Shown here piece after piece: positions 25,124 to 33,643 of a stretch of 54,700 bases of DNA; the first letter of the stretch is position 1, and each line of letters opens with the position of its first letter. The translations under genes and the position numbers were made by a program. The notes beneath the pieces are model-generated. The model saw only the letters and a program-made list of their open reading frames with translations, was not told the origin of the DNA and ran no database searches. Source of the stretch: ZLKRG08 sp046091905 (GTDB lineage Bacteria; Actinomycetota; Actinomycetes; Nanopelagicales; Nanopelagicaceae); the NCBI GenBank assembly GCA_046091905.1, contig JBJTCN010000064.1:1-54700 (forward strand), given 5' to 3'.

Positions 25124-25876
25124 TTGATTTCAGCATTATCTGTAAGAGATTTATCGCTTTCTATAGGCGGAGCCAAAATTTTGGATGGCATCAACTTAAA
25201 TGTTTTCAAGAATGAAACCCTTGGAATAATCGGTCCAAATGGCGCTGGAAAAACTTCGCTCTTTAATCTCTTGAGTGGTGTTCGCAAATCAACTCGTGGG
25301 CAAATATGTATCGGTGATTTAGATGTCACCAACATGAAACCCTATGAAAGAGCTAACGTAGGTTTGGCTAGGACGTTTCAGACTTCCTCGATCTTTGTAA
25401 ATTTAACTTGTCTTGAGAACGTACGAATTGCGGCGCAGGCTGCAAATGGCAAGTCTATGAATTTAACGAAAAACGCTTATAAATTTGCAGATGTCGTGGC
25501 AGCTGCACAAGATTGTTTAGTCAAAGTAGGTCTTTCACCCCGAGCCATGCAATTGGCTGGTTCGCTTTCACATGGCGATAAACGTCGTCTGGAGATCGCA
25601 ATCGTGTTGGCTTCAAAAAGTGAAATTGTGCTACTTGATGAACCTATGGCTGGAATGAGCGTCGAGAATGTTCCTGAGCTAGTTGAAATCATTCGCTCCC
25701 TAAAAGTTGAACACAAGAAAACTGTTTTGATTGTTGAGCATCATTTAGAAGTTATTCTGGGTTTGGCAGACCGAATTGCCGTTTTAAATTACGGTGAGCT
25801 CTTAGTTTGTGATACCCCACAAAATGTAATCAATAATCCAATTGTTCAATCTGCATATATCGGAGAGGCGCTATGA
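25124..25876 (+). CDS. Branched-chain-type ABC transporter, ATP-binding protein LivG-like
   Basis: This 250-residue ATPase has Walker A IGPNGAGKTSLFNL (about 36-47), Q-loop in LARTFQTSSIF, a degenerate signature AGSLSHGDKRRLEIA in place of the usual LSYGQQRRLEIA, Walker B EIVLLDEPMAG and switch His in IVEHH. The LivG-specific GMSVENVPELVEII block follows Walker B. The start is TTG at 25124, with AAGGGAG about 9 bases upstream. Its end overlaps the livF-like gene by 4 bases (ATGA). Confidence 0.92.
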   Translation: MISALSVRDLSLSIGGAKILDGINLNVFKNETLGIIGPNGAGKTSLFNLLSGVRKSTRGQICIGDLDVTNMKPYERANVGLARTFQTSSIFVNLTCLENVRIAAQAANGKSMNLTKNAYKFADVVAAAQDCLVKVGLSPRAMQLAGSLSHGDKRRLEIAIVLASKSEIVLLDEPMAGMSVENVPELVEIIRSLKVEHKKTVLIVEHHLEVILGLADRIAVLNYGELLVCDTPQNVINNPIVQSAYIGEAL

Positions 25877-26574
25877 GTAACGTACTCTCAATCAAAGCTT
25901 TGCAAGTAAAGATCAACCAATCCCATATTCTGCACGGCGTAACTTTCGACGTGCCAGGCAACAAAGTTACTGCCCTGCTTGGGCGAAATGGCGTAGGTAA
26001 ATCGACAACTTTAAAGACCATCATGGGCTTTTATTCAGGATCTGGTTCGATAAATTTCAAAGGCCAAGAAATTATCAACAATGACACTTACAAGATTGCC
26101 CAATCAGGTATCGCTTACATTCCAGAAGATCGCGAGATTTTCTTCACACTGTCTGTAAAAGAGAATTTAGCGCTAGCTGCACGAGGAAAAGATCATGGTG
26201 ATGCCTATAAGTTTGTGCATTCACTTTTTCCAGAGCTAGATACTCGCGCACAACAGCGAGCTGGCTCGCTTTCCGGTGGCCAGCAACAGATGGTGGCTAT
26301 TGCCCGCGCGCTGCTAAATAAGAATGAACTCTTACTAGTTGATGAGCCAACAAAAGGTCTAGCGCCGAAATTAGTAACCGAAGTGGCTGATGCGCTGGCC
26401 CAAGTTGCGCATGAAAACACCATGTTATTGGTGGAACAGAATTTAGCGCTAGTAAAACGAATTGCAGAGAATGTAATCGTCATGGATCAAGGAAGAGTCG
26501 TTTACCAAGGCGGTCCTGAAGTTTTACGTGATGAGAAATGGGTACATCAGATGCTTGGCGTAGGAGGCAAATAA
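25873..26574 (+). CDS. Branched-chain-type ABC transporter, ATP-binding protein LivF-like
   Basis: This 233-residue ATPase has Walker A LLGRNGVGKSTTLKTIMG, the LivF-specific GIAYIPEDREIFFTLSVKENL, signature GSLSGGQQQMVAIARAL, Walker B LLLVDEPTKGLAP and LLVEQNLALV. It pairs with the LivG-like subunit to power import. The ATG overlaps the previous stop, and the stop codon shares a base with the next ATG (TAATG), so translation of the operon is coupled. Confidence 0.94.
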   Translation: MSNVLSIKALQVKINQSHILHGVTFDVPGNKVTALLGRNGVGKSTTLKTIMGFYSGSGSINFKGQEIINNDTYKIAQSGIAYIPEDREIFFTLSVKENLALAARGKDHGDAYKFVHSLFPELDTRAQQRAGSLSGGQQQMVAIARALLNKNELLLVDEPTKGLAPKLVTEVADALAQVAHENTMLLVEQNLALVKRIAENVIVMDQGRVVYQGGPEVLRDEKWVHQMLGVGGK

Positions 26575-27455
26575 TGTCCACGTTTCTGCTGATTTTAATT
26601 ACCGGTATCGGACTTGGTGCTTTGTACTTCTTGGTGGCCTCTGGACTCTCTCTTATCTACGGACTCATGGGGGTCTTAAATTTTGCGCATGGTGCATTCT
26701 TAACAGTCGGCGCTTTCTTTGGATTTTGGTACGCAAAACAATCGGGCTTCATGATTACCACACCTAAGTTTTTACTTTCTATGCTTATCGGAGGTTTAGG
26801 TGCTGGTGCTTTCGCACTACTCATGGAGCAATTAATAATTACTAAAATGTATGAACGCCATGTCGATCAAGCCCTAGTAACTGTAGGTGTAGCGCTAGTA
26901 GTTGGCGCGGCGCTTGGTGGCTGGTTTGGCAATGATTTAGTGCTCTATCCAACCCCGCCATACTTCTTAAATGGTGTTAATGTCTTCGGTGCGATTATTC
27001 CTGCCGATCGCTTCTTCTACATTGGAACTGCAATACTGCTATTGGTCGCAAACTGGGCGCTCCTTAAATTCACCAGAATTGGCTTGATTATTAGAGCTGG
27101 AGTAGAAAATCGAAACATGGTGGCGGCGTTAGGTATCAATGTACGACGCGCCTTTAGCACCGTCTTCTTCCTCGGTGGATTTGCCGCAGGTGTGGGTGGA
27201 GTTTTAATTTCAGTTTATTCAAACGGTGTCTCGCCACTAATTGCAGGTCAGTATCTACTTTATGGATTTATTGTGGTCGTGGTTGGTGGCATGGGTAGCG
27301 TTCCAGGAAGTTTTATTGCTGCCATGATGATTGGTGTTATTCGTCAATTCGCAAATTATTATGTAACTGGACTTGGTGATTTCGTAGTCGTGATTCTCTT
27401 AGCTGGAGTTCTTTTGATCAGACCACAAGGATTACTTGGAAAGGCGGCTGCGTAA
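26574..27455 (+). CDS. Branched-chain-type ABC transporter, permease LivH-like
   Basis: This 293-residue membrane protein starts MSTFLLILITGIGLGALYFLVASG and has about 8 spans. The LivH hallmark LIYGLMGVLNFAHGAFLTVGAF is present near 25-45, and the ATPase-contact loop RAGVENRNMVAALGINVRRAF near 180. ATG 26574 is preferred over an earlier in-frame codon because it is preceded by AGGAGG and shares its A with the livF stop. It acts with the LivM-like permease as the channel. Confidence 0.94.
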   Translation: MSTFLLILITGIGLGALYFLVASGLSLIYGLMGVLNFAHGAFLTVGAFFGFWYAKQSGFMITTPKFLLSMLIGGLGAGAFALLMEQLIITKMYERHVDQALVTVGVALVVGAALGGWFGNDLVLYPTPPYFLNGVNVFGAIIPADRFFYIGTAILLLVANWALLKFTRIGLIIRAGVENRNMVAALGINVRRAFSTVFFLGGFAAGVGGVLISVYSNGVSPLIAGQYLLYGFIVVVVGGMGSVPGSFIAAMMIGVIRQFANYYVTGLGDFVVVILLAGVLLIRPQGLLGKAAA

Positions 27456-28471
27456 TGTTGCGTTGGAAATACTCGCGTCCGCTACTTGCGCTGTTAGTTC
27501 TATTTTTAGCCGCTGCCCCACTACTTGGCAATAATCCTTTAGCAAAACCTGGATTACAGCAGACCTTGGCGGTGGCCTTTATCTATGGTGGTTTAGCGCT
27601 TAGTTACGATCTGCTCTTTGGATTTACTGGGTTACTTTCATTTGGACATGCAATTTACTTTGGTAGTGGCATGTACATAACTTGTATCTTAATTAACCAC
27701 TCAGTTGCGCCATGGTTTATCGCGATGTTTATTGCAGTATTCATTACCGCCCTGCTTGCAATGTTAGTTGGTATGGCCTCACTTCGTACCACCGGAATTA
27801 CCTTTGCAATGGTTACTTTAGCTTTTGGTGAAGCGGGACATGTAATTATCAATCGCAACTTCTTCAATCTTACCGGTGGCGAAAATGGCATCGCACTTGA
27901 TGCCACCAAAGTTCCGCAATTTTGGATTGGCGTAGTAAATACAAAATATCTCTATTGGACCGCGCTACTTGTACTAATTATTGTTTACGTAATTATTTGG
28001 TGGATCACTGAAAGTTCCGCAGGTCGAGTCTTTGCAGCCCTCCGTGATAATGAATTACGTGTACAAGTCTTAGGCCTTGATACACAGAAATTTAAATTGC
28101 TCTCATTTGTAATCGCTGGCGCATTAGCTAGTTTCCTCGGCGTGGTTATGTTGCTGGCAGCAGGTAGTGCTGCACCACGTTTCGCCGATGCCAACTTAAC
28201 CATCGCACTATTGCTGATGGTGATTTTAGGTGGAGCGGTGACCCGTTGGGGCGCAGTACTGGGCGGCATTCTCTATTCAATTGCAACGACCCGTATGCAA
28301 GATTTAACTCAACAACCATTCTTCAAAGATTTACCAAAGGCAATTGGCGGTCCGCTATCTGAGCCGGCGTTAACACTTGGAATTTTATTTATCCTGGTTG
28401 TGATGTTTGCACCAGGTGGATTGTCTGGCGCATATTACAAATTGCGCGCTAGGGCGATAGCCAAAAAGTGA
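27455..28471 (+). CDS. Branched-chain-type ABC transporter, permease LivM-like
   Basis: This 338-residue membrane protein has about 9 spans. The LivM pattern SYDLLFGFTGLLSFGHAIYFGSGMY (about 50-75) is clear, as is the ATPase-contact segment FAALRDNELRVQVLGLDTQKFKLLSF (about 194-220). TAATG junction with livH at the start; at the end it overlaps the GTG of the acetoacetyl-CoA synthetase gene by 4 bases. That overlap puts the importer and the synthetase in one translationally coupled unit, the main clue to what is imported. Confidence 0.94.
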   Translation: MLRWKYSRPLLALLVLFLAAAPLLGNNPLAKPGLQQTLAVAFIYGGLALSYDLLFGFTGLLSFGHAIYFGSGMYITCILINHSVAPWFIAMFIAVFITALLAMLVGMASLRTTGITFAMVTLAFGEAGHVIINRNFFNLTGGENGIALDATKVPQFWIGVVNTKYLYWTALLVLIIVYVIIWWITESSAGRVFAALRDNELRVQVLGLDTQKFKLLSFVIAGALASFLGVVMLLAAGSAAPRFADANLTIALLLMVILGGAVTRWGAVLGGILYSIATTRMQDLTQQPFFKDLPKAIGGPLSEPALTLGILFILVVMFAPGGLSGAYYKLRARAIAKK

Positions 28472-30342
28472 GTTTGCTTTTTCAACCAAGTAATCCGCGG
28501 GAAACTGCGCTTGGGAAACTAGAACGTGAAAAGAAGACTGATTACTGGGGTGTACATAAATGGAGTATCGAAAATCCCGATGAGTTCTGGTCGCGCGCTT
28601 GGGACGATTTAGATTTAATTGGCAATAAGGGTGATCACGCCTATCAAGCTGCGGATCGGTTTATAGATGCCAAATTCTTTCCTCATGCAAAAATTAATGT
28701 GGCGGAGAATTTGCTGGCAAATGGCGATGGCGTAGCGATAGTTGGGATTTTAGAAGATGGCACCCGCAGCGAGTTAACATACGCGCAATTACGTGAAAAG
28801 AGCGCTGCCGTTGCGGCAGCGATGCGCCAAATGGGAATTGTTGCAGGTGACCGAGTGGTGGCTTGGGCGCCAAATGTTCCAGAGGTAATGATTTACGCAC
28901 TCGGCGCCTTAAGTATTGGCGCAATTGTCTCAACCGCTTCCCCAGATTTTGCACCAAGCGCAGTTGAGGATCGCTTTGGTCAGGTAGCGCCAAAGTTAAT
29001 TCTTTTATCAGATAGCTATCAATATGGTGGAAAAACTTTTGATTTAAAAGAGAAAAGTGCCGAGATTATTGCGCTGCTGCCCACCCTAGAAAAGTCAGTT
29101 CAAATCTCTGAATTTGAGAGTTGGATTGCGCCATTTATGGGTGCAGGTCTTGAATTTAATCGATTGCCATTTGATCATCCAGGATTTGTACTCTTCTCAT
29201 CCGGTACCACCGGTAAACCTAAATGCATCACTCATAGCGGCGCGGGTGTGATGTTAAAAGCTGGCGCGGAACAGCTCTACCAATTTGATATGAAACCAGG
29301 TGAAAAGGTCTTCTTCTTCACCACTTGTGGATGGATGATGTGGAACTGGTTATTCATGTGCTTGGTTAGAAATGTGACCATCGTGCTCTTTGATGGCTCA
29401 CCGGTATTTCCACTCGCCAGCCGACTCTTTGATATCGCGCAAGATGAGCAGTTAAATTTCTTTGGGGTTTCTGCAAAATTTATCGATGGAATCAAGAAAG
29501 TTGGTCTGGAACCAGCTAAAACGCATGATCTCTCTAACTTGCGCATGATTGGTTCAACTGGTTCTGTGTTAGTTCCTGAAGGATTTGATTACATTTACGA
29601 GCATGTTAAAAAAGATGTCCACTTGGCATCAATGTCAGGTGGAACCGATATTTGTGGCTGCTTTGTTGCAAGTATTCCAACGCTTGGAGTACATCGCGGT
29701 GAATTACAAGGTCCATGCTTAGGAATGGCCACTACCGTCTTCAATGCTCAAGGCCGGCCTGCGAAGATTGATGAAAAAGGAGAATTGGTTTGCACACTTC
29801 CCTTTCCTTCAAAACCAATTGGTTTCTGGGGCGATAAGAACAATGAAAAATATTTAGCAGCTTACTTTGAAGGTTTCCCTGGTGTTTGGACGCATGGAGA
29901 TTTCGCTTCTGTCAGTAGTACCGGTGGATTTACTTTATATGGTCGCAGCGACGCTACTTTAAATTCAAAAGGCGTACGAATTGGTACCGCAGAAATTTAC
30001 AGGGTGGTTGAAACATTTCCACAAGTGCAGGAGTGCATGGCGGTATCGCAAGAATGGGATAACGACACTCGTGTAGTGCTATTTGTAGTTGTTAAAGAAG
30101 GCCAAATATTCAATGAAGAAGTTGCTAAGGAAATTAAGAAAGTTCTTAAAGATCAAGCAAGCCCAAGGCACGTGCCAGATAAAATCATTGTCGCTCCTGA
30201 ACTGCCTCGCACCAAATCAAATAAATTAGTTGAACTTGCGGTTACTGACGTCATTAATGGCCGAGAAGTTCGAAACCGAGATGCACTTGCCAATCCAAAC
30301 GCTCTTGATTGGTTTAAGAATTTACCTGAATTATTAAAGTAA
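28468..30342 (+). CDS. aacS: Acetoacetyl-CoA synthetase (acetoacetate-CoA ligase)
   Basis: This 624-residue ANL-superfamily ligase activates acetoacetate with ATP and CoA. Motifs: VLFSSGTTGKPKCITHSGAG (AMP-binding P-loop, about 235-255), TTCGWMMWNWL, SMSGGTDICGCFVASIPTLGVHRGE (the TDIC-type block that separates AacS from acetyl-CoA synthetase), GVWTHGDFASVSSTGGFTLYGRSDATLNSKGVRIGTAEIY, and the catalytic Lys in PRTKSNKLVE near the end. Its GTG start overlaps the livM stop. It completes the path 3-hydroxybutyrate - acetoacetate - acetoacetyl-CoA with the divergently encoded dehydrogenase. A thiolase is not in the window. Confidence 0.93.
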   Translation: MSLLFQPSNPRETALGKLEREKKTDYWGVHKWSIENPDEFWSRAWDDLDLIGNKGDHAYQAADRFIDAKFFPHAKINVAENLLANGDGVAIVGILEDGTRSELTYAQLREKSAAVAAAMRQMGIVAGDRVVAWAPNVPEVMIYALGALSIGAIVSTASPDFAPSAVEDRFGQVAPKLILLSDSYQYGGKTFDLKEKSAEIIALLPTLEKSVQISEFESWIAPFMGAGLEFNRLPFDHPGFVLFSSGTTGKPKCITHSGAGVMLKAGAEQLYQFDMKPGEKVFFFTTCGWMMWNWLFMCLVRNVTIVLFDGSPVFPLASRLFDIAQDEQLNFFGVSAKFIDGIKKVGLEPAKTHDLSNLRMIGSTGSVLVPEGFDYIYEHVKKDVHLASMSGGTDICGCFVASIPTLGVHRGELQGPCLGMATTVFNAQGRPAKIDEKGELVCTLPFPSKPIGFWGDKNNEKYLAAYFEGFPGVWTHGDFASVSSTGGFTLYGRSDATLNSKGVRIGTAEIYRVVETFPQVQECMAVSQEWDNDTRVVLFVVVKEGQIFNEEVAKEIKKVLKDQASPRHVPDKIIVAPELPRTKSNKLVELAVTDVINGREVRNRDALANPNALDWFKNLPELLK

Positions 30343-31560
30343 GTTCATTTCAGAAGCCGACTTAGTTAATTCATCTTTTGCATCAGGGTGCGCCGCATAT
30401 CGGATTATGTTGACAGCCTGCTGTTTTGTGGGATGGCCAAAACATGGTGCAATACCTTGTTCAGTGGCTACATATGAATGCTGGAAAGAGGTCACTGGCG
30501 CTTCTAATTTCGGAACGATTGTCGAGACATTAGCTTTAGGGTGCCATGATGGCAACGCCATAAATGATTGCCCGCCTCGGGAATGCAGCGCTCCTACAAT
30601 AAAATCAGTGGAACCACCAAATCCCGAATAAATTTCGCCTCGAACAAATGAAGCGTTTGCCTGATCAAATAAATCGATTTGTAATGCGGAATTAATGGAG
30701 GTCATCTTTGCTTGGCGAGCAATTAGCGAGGGATCGTTTGAAGTTTCGGTTCTTCTCATACGAATCTTGCGATTTAGATTTACCCAATCGTAAAGTTCGC
30801 GGGAACCAAAGAGAAATGAGGCATTCAGTGGCATCTCCTCATCCAATACCCCAGCTTTAAATAAATCTAAAACACCGTCGCTAAACATCTCAGTCCAAAT
30901 TCGCAAATTCTTGCGATCGGTCAAAGCGCTCAGTACTGCATCAGGAACACCTCCGATTCCCAATTGGAGTGTTGAACTATTATCAATTAGAGCGGCAATC
31001 CGATCGCCAATTTCCTTCTGAATATCAGAGGCTTCAACTACTTCTTTTTCTAGCAAAGGCTCGTCAACTTCAATTAAATAATCAATCTCTGATTCGTAAA
31101 TTTGCGCATCGCCATAGGTATAAGGCATCTGCTTATTTGCTTGCGCAATAACAATGCCATTTCGTGCTCGAGCAGCTTCAATTGCGGCTGGCAAAATGTT
31201 TACTTCAACGCCAAGAGAAACTGTGTCATAGCGGCGTGGAGAGGTATGTAAGAAAACTATATCTGGACGATAATGATCGCGAAATAAAATAGGCACCATT
31301 GAGAGCCTTGAAGGAATGTAGTGAAGTCTCGGATGACGGCGCATTGCAGGCCCCACGAACGCAGATTCATAATCTATGCCTTCTCTATCGGGTATTCCTG
31401 GATGGGCATTTAGCATATGTAAATTAAAGTTTTGGATAGATTCATCTGCAGCTTTAAGTAAAGTCATTGGAGGAGCAAAATTTCCCGATGCAACTATTCG
31501 AGGCCATTCAGGTTGCTGCGCTAAAACGTTCTTCAGTTGCTCATAATTAATGACTCGCAC
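30334..31560 (-). CDS. Acetyl-CoA hydrolase/transferase family protein (4-hydroxybutyrate or acetate CoA-transferase type)
   Basis: This 408-residue class I CoA-transferase swaps CoA between carboxylates or hydrolyses acyl-CoA. Visible parts: N-terminal VASGNFAPPMTLL, IVIAQANKQMPYTYGD, the glycine loop LQLGIGGVPDAVLSAL near 198, LRIWTEMFSDGVLDL, and the C-terminal domain with YSGFGGSTDFIVGA and the proposed catalytic Glu in YVATEQGIA near 365. GTG 31560 overlaps the trmD stop by 14 bases; tail-to-tail it overlaps aacS by 9. It could activate propionate, acetate, 3-hydroxybutyrate or 4-hydroxybutyrate; the donor and acceptor cannot be told. Confidence 0.82.
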   Translation of the reverse strand: MRVINYEQLKNVLAQQPEWPRIVASGNFAPPMTLLKAADESIQNFNLHMLNAHPGIPDREGIDYESAFVGPAMRRHPRLHYIPSRLSMVPILFRDHYRPDIVFLHTSPRRYDTVSLGVEVNILPAAIEAARARNGIVIAQANKQMPYTYGDAQIYESEIDYLIEVDEPLLEKEVVEASDIQKEIGDRIAALIDNSSTLQLGIGGVPDAVLSALTDRKNLRIWTEMFSDGVLDLFKAGVLDEEMPLNASFLFGSRELYDWVNLNRKIRMRRTETSNDPSLIARQAKMTSINSALQIDLFDQANASFVRGEIYSGFGGSTDFIVGALHSRGGQSFMALPSWHPKANVSTIVPKLEAPVTSFQHSYVATEQGIAPCFGHPTKQQAVNIIRYAAHPDAKDELTKSASEMNLL

Positions 31561-32209
31561 GTTTTATTCCCGCTTCTTTTCGCCATTTTGTAATTTCACC
31601 ATGATTTCCAGAGAGTAAAACTTCTGGAACTTTTAGCCCGCGCCATTCTGCTGGTTTGGTGAATGCTGGGTATTCAATATAACCCTCTTCGGCATGTGAT
31701 TCGTCAACTATTGACTCTGGATTACCTAGTACTCCAGGTATCAATCGAGATACAGCTTCGGCAATAACAATCGCCGCCACCTCTCCGCCATTTAAAACAT
31801 AATCGCCAATTGAAACTTCGCGCACTTTGAATCCTGCATTTAAATAATATTGGCGAACTCGATCATCGATTCCTTCGTAACGACCACAGGCAAAAATTAA
31901 ATGTGATTTGGTGGAAAGTTCTTCGGCCATGCGCTGATTAAAGCGCTTACCCGCTGGAGTCAGAATAATTAATTCAGAGCTCTTTTGAATAATAGGGTCT
32001 ATCGCCTTACCCCAGACTTCCGGCATCATCACCATTCCGGCTCCGCCACCGTAAGGAGTGTCATCTACTTGGCGATGAACATTTGTCGCATGATCACGAA
32101 GATCATGTACGCCAATTTCGATTAAAGATTTATCCCTAGCTTTGCCTATTAGCGAAAGTTTTAGCGGTGCAAAGAATTCTGGGAATATTGAGATGAAATC
32201 TAACTTCAT
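31547..32209 (-). CDS. trmD: tRNA (guanine-37-N1) methyltransferase TrmD
   Basis: It methylates G37 of tRNAs to keep the reading frame. The 220-residue SPOUT-fold protein has a trefoil knot: DFISIFPEFFAPL start, DTPYGGGAGMVM, ACGRYEGIDDRVRQYY, and SIGDYVLNGGEVAAIVIAEAVSRLIPG with PGVLGN. All family residues for SAM and tRNA are present. It overlaps rimM by 4 bases and ends inside the start of the CoA-transferase gene. Confidence 0.97.
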   Translation of the reverse strand: MKLDFISIFPEFFAPLKLSLIGKARDKSLIEIGVHDLRDHATNVHRQVDDTPYGGGAGMVMMPEVWGKAIDPIIQKSSELIILTPAGKRFNQRMAEELSTKSHLIFACGRYEGIDDRVRQYYLNAGFKVREVSIGDYVLNGGEVAAIVIAEAVSRLIPGVLGNPESIVDESHAEEGYIEYPAFTKPAEWRGLKVPEVLLSGNHGEITKWRKEAGIKRASH

Positions 32210-32694
32210 GAGACCACCGGTGGGATCACAACTACGCGCTTACCCGCTAAATCAACAATTGGCACTAGCTGGCGCACAAATGGAATTAAGACTTCTCCAT
32301 TCTTAGTTTTAATCGCTAAACAATCCTGTGCTGGAAGATTTAATACGTCAGCTACCAGGCCAAATTCACTGCCATCTTCAAGTTCTGCCCGTAAACCAAT
32401 CAACTGTTGGACATGGTAATCATCTTCATCGACGCCTGGTTCGTTTATATCTACTTCGGCATAGAGCAAGGTATCTCGCAATTTTTCAATTGCATTGCGA
32501 TCAGAAATTCCTTTAAATCCTAGTAAGAGAATTCCATTATGAACGCGAGCGCTAGAGATAATTAACTTGCTACTTTCAGTTAGAACTTCGGCGCCAACAG
32601 CAAAGCGACGCTCGGGTTCGTCCGTACGAACCTCGATTGTTGCTTCACCTAAAATTCCGTGAGCGCGTCCAATGCGCCCAACGTTTAATTGCAT
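32206..32694 (-). CDS. rimM: Ribosome maturation factor RimM
   Basis: This 162-residue factor for 30S maturation binds S19. The N-terminal barrel starts VGRIGRAHGILGEATIEVRTDEPERRF, and the C-terminal PRC-barrel contains DEDDYHVQQLIGLRAELEDGSEFG and ends VIPFVRQLVPIVDLAGKRVVV-like. The order rpsP - KH gene - rimM - trmD is the standard bacterial operon. ATG overlaps the stop of the KH gene by one base. Confidence 0.95.
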   Translation of the reverse strand: MQLNVGRIGRAHGILGEATIEVRTDEPERRFAVGAEVLTESSKLIISSARVHNGILLLGFKGISDRNAIEKLRDTLLYAEVDINEPGVDEDDYHVQQLIGLRAELEDGSEFGLVADVLNLPAQDCLAIKTKNGEVLIPFVRQLVPIVDLAGKRVVVIPPVVS

Positions 32695-32933
32695 TAGCGA
32701 ATCTCGTCGGCCTCGATGAGATCTACGCGTACCGAACGACCTGCAAGCGCGCTCATCACAGTGCGTAAAGCTTTCGCAGTACGTCCGTTTCGACCGATTA
32801 CCTTGCCAATGTCTTCTGGATTGACATTAACTTCAAGAGTTGTGCCACGACGATGTGTCTTCTCTTTTACATTTACATCGCCAGGGTGTTCAACGATTCC
32901 CTTAACGAGATGCTCTAGAGCTTCATCTAACAT
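32694..32933 (-). CDS. KH-domain RNA-binding protein (KhpA/YlqC type)
   Basis: This 79-residue single KH domain binds RNA through the GxxG loop in DIGKVIGRNGRTAKALRTVM (about 40-60). KhpA partners with KhpB (Jag) in several Gram-positive bacteria and affects division and sRNA binding. It is always between rpsP and rimM in Actinobacteria, as here, with 10 bases to rpsP. Confidence 0.94.
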   Translation of the reverse strand: MLDEALEHLVKGIVEHPGDVNVKEKTHRRGTTLEVNVNPEDIGKVIGRNGRTAKALRTVMSALAGRSVRVDLIEADEIR

Positions 32934-32943
32934 GATTTAGAAA

Positions 32944-33483
32944 TTACTCCGCTGGAGTTTCATCTGCAGCTGGAACCTCTGCCACGGCTTCTGTCGCTGC
33001 TGGCTCAGACACTTCAACTGAAACCTCTGCCACAGCTTCTGCTGGCTCGGACACCTCTTGGGCCGCCGTTGGCTCGGACTTCGCAGCTAACTTATCTTGC
33101 GCCTTCTTCTTCGCAGTAGTTGCGCCCTCAGCTGGTTCATTAGCGGCAGCCTTAACTGCAGCTTCGTAATTAGCCTTCTTATCAAAACCTGGCTTCTGTG
33201 GTTCTACCGAACTTGTAGTTGAACCTTCACCTGTGAACTTGCCCCAGTCACCAGTTAATTTAAAGAGCTTAGTAACTGCTGCTGATGGCTGTGCACCAAC
33301 TTTTAACCAGTGCTGTGCTCGTTCTGAATTGACCTCTACTTCTGATGGGCTCTTGCCTGGAACATAGCGACCAATCTCTTCGATTGATAGACCATTACGC
33401 GCCTTCTTAGAATCGATAACGACGATACGATAAAAAGGTGTGCGAATTTTTCCAAGACGCATTAAACGAATCTTTGTTGACAA
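32944..33483 (-). CDS. rpsP: Ribosomal protein bS16 with long C-terminal extension
   Basis: This small-subunit protein of 179 residues has a conserved core in the first 80 (STKIRLMRLGKIRTPFYRIVV, DSKKARNGLSIEEIGRYVPG, RAQHWLKVGAQPS). The remaining ~95 residues are Lys/Ala then Glu/Ala/Val-rich, with imperfect repeats such as EPAEAVAEV and EPAATEAVAEV. TTG 33483 is selected because AGGAG precedes it by 7 bases and the core begins there; the upstream ATG in frame would add 8 unlikely residues. It heads the rpsP-khpA-rimM-trmD operon. The 160-base leader (33484-33643) has a 14-bp palindrome (33540-33553) and a small hairpin, but no recognised regulatory element. Confidence 0.95.
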   Translation of the reverse strand: MSTKIRLMRLGKIRTPFYRIVVIDSKKARNGLSIEEIGRYVPGKSPSEVEVNSERAQHWLKVGAQPSAAVTKLFKLTGDWGKFTGEGSTTSSVEPQKPGFDKKANYEAAVKAAANEPAEGATTAKKKAQDKLAAKSEPTAAQEVSEPAEAVAEVSVEVSEPAATEAVAEVPAADETPAE

Positions 33484-33643
33484 AACATTGCTCCTAATTA
33501 ATTTCATACCAAATCAATTTCACCTTTGGAGTTTGGTGAAGCTAGATCTAGCTAATTTGTTCCGACGCGGGTAGAGGGGCCGCGCTCAGGGTCGTAATTC
33601 TGCCAGCGTAGGCGGAATCGTCCAAATCCAAGAAATTCGAGCT

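Noticed and set aside
33540..33553. 14-bp palindrome AGCTAGATCTAGCT before rpsP
   Set aside because: Perfect, but short and without T tract or conserved leader features; noted under rpsP only.
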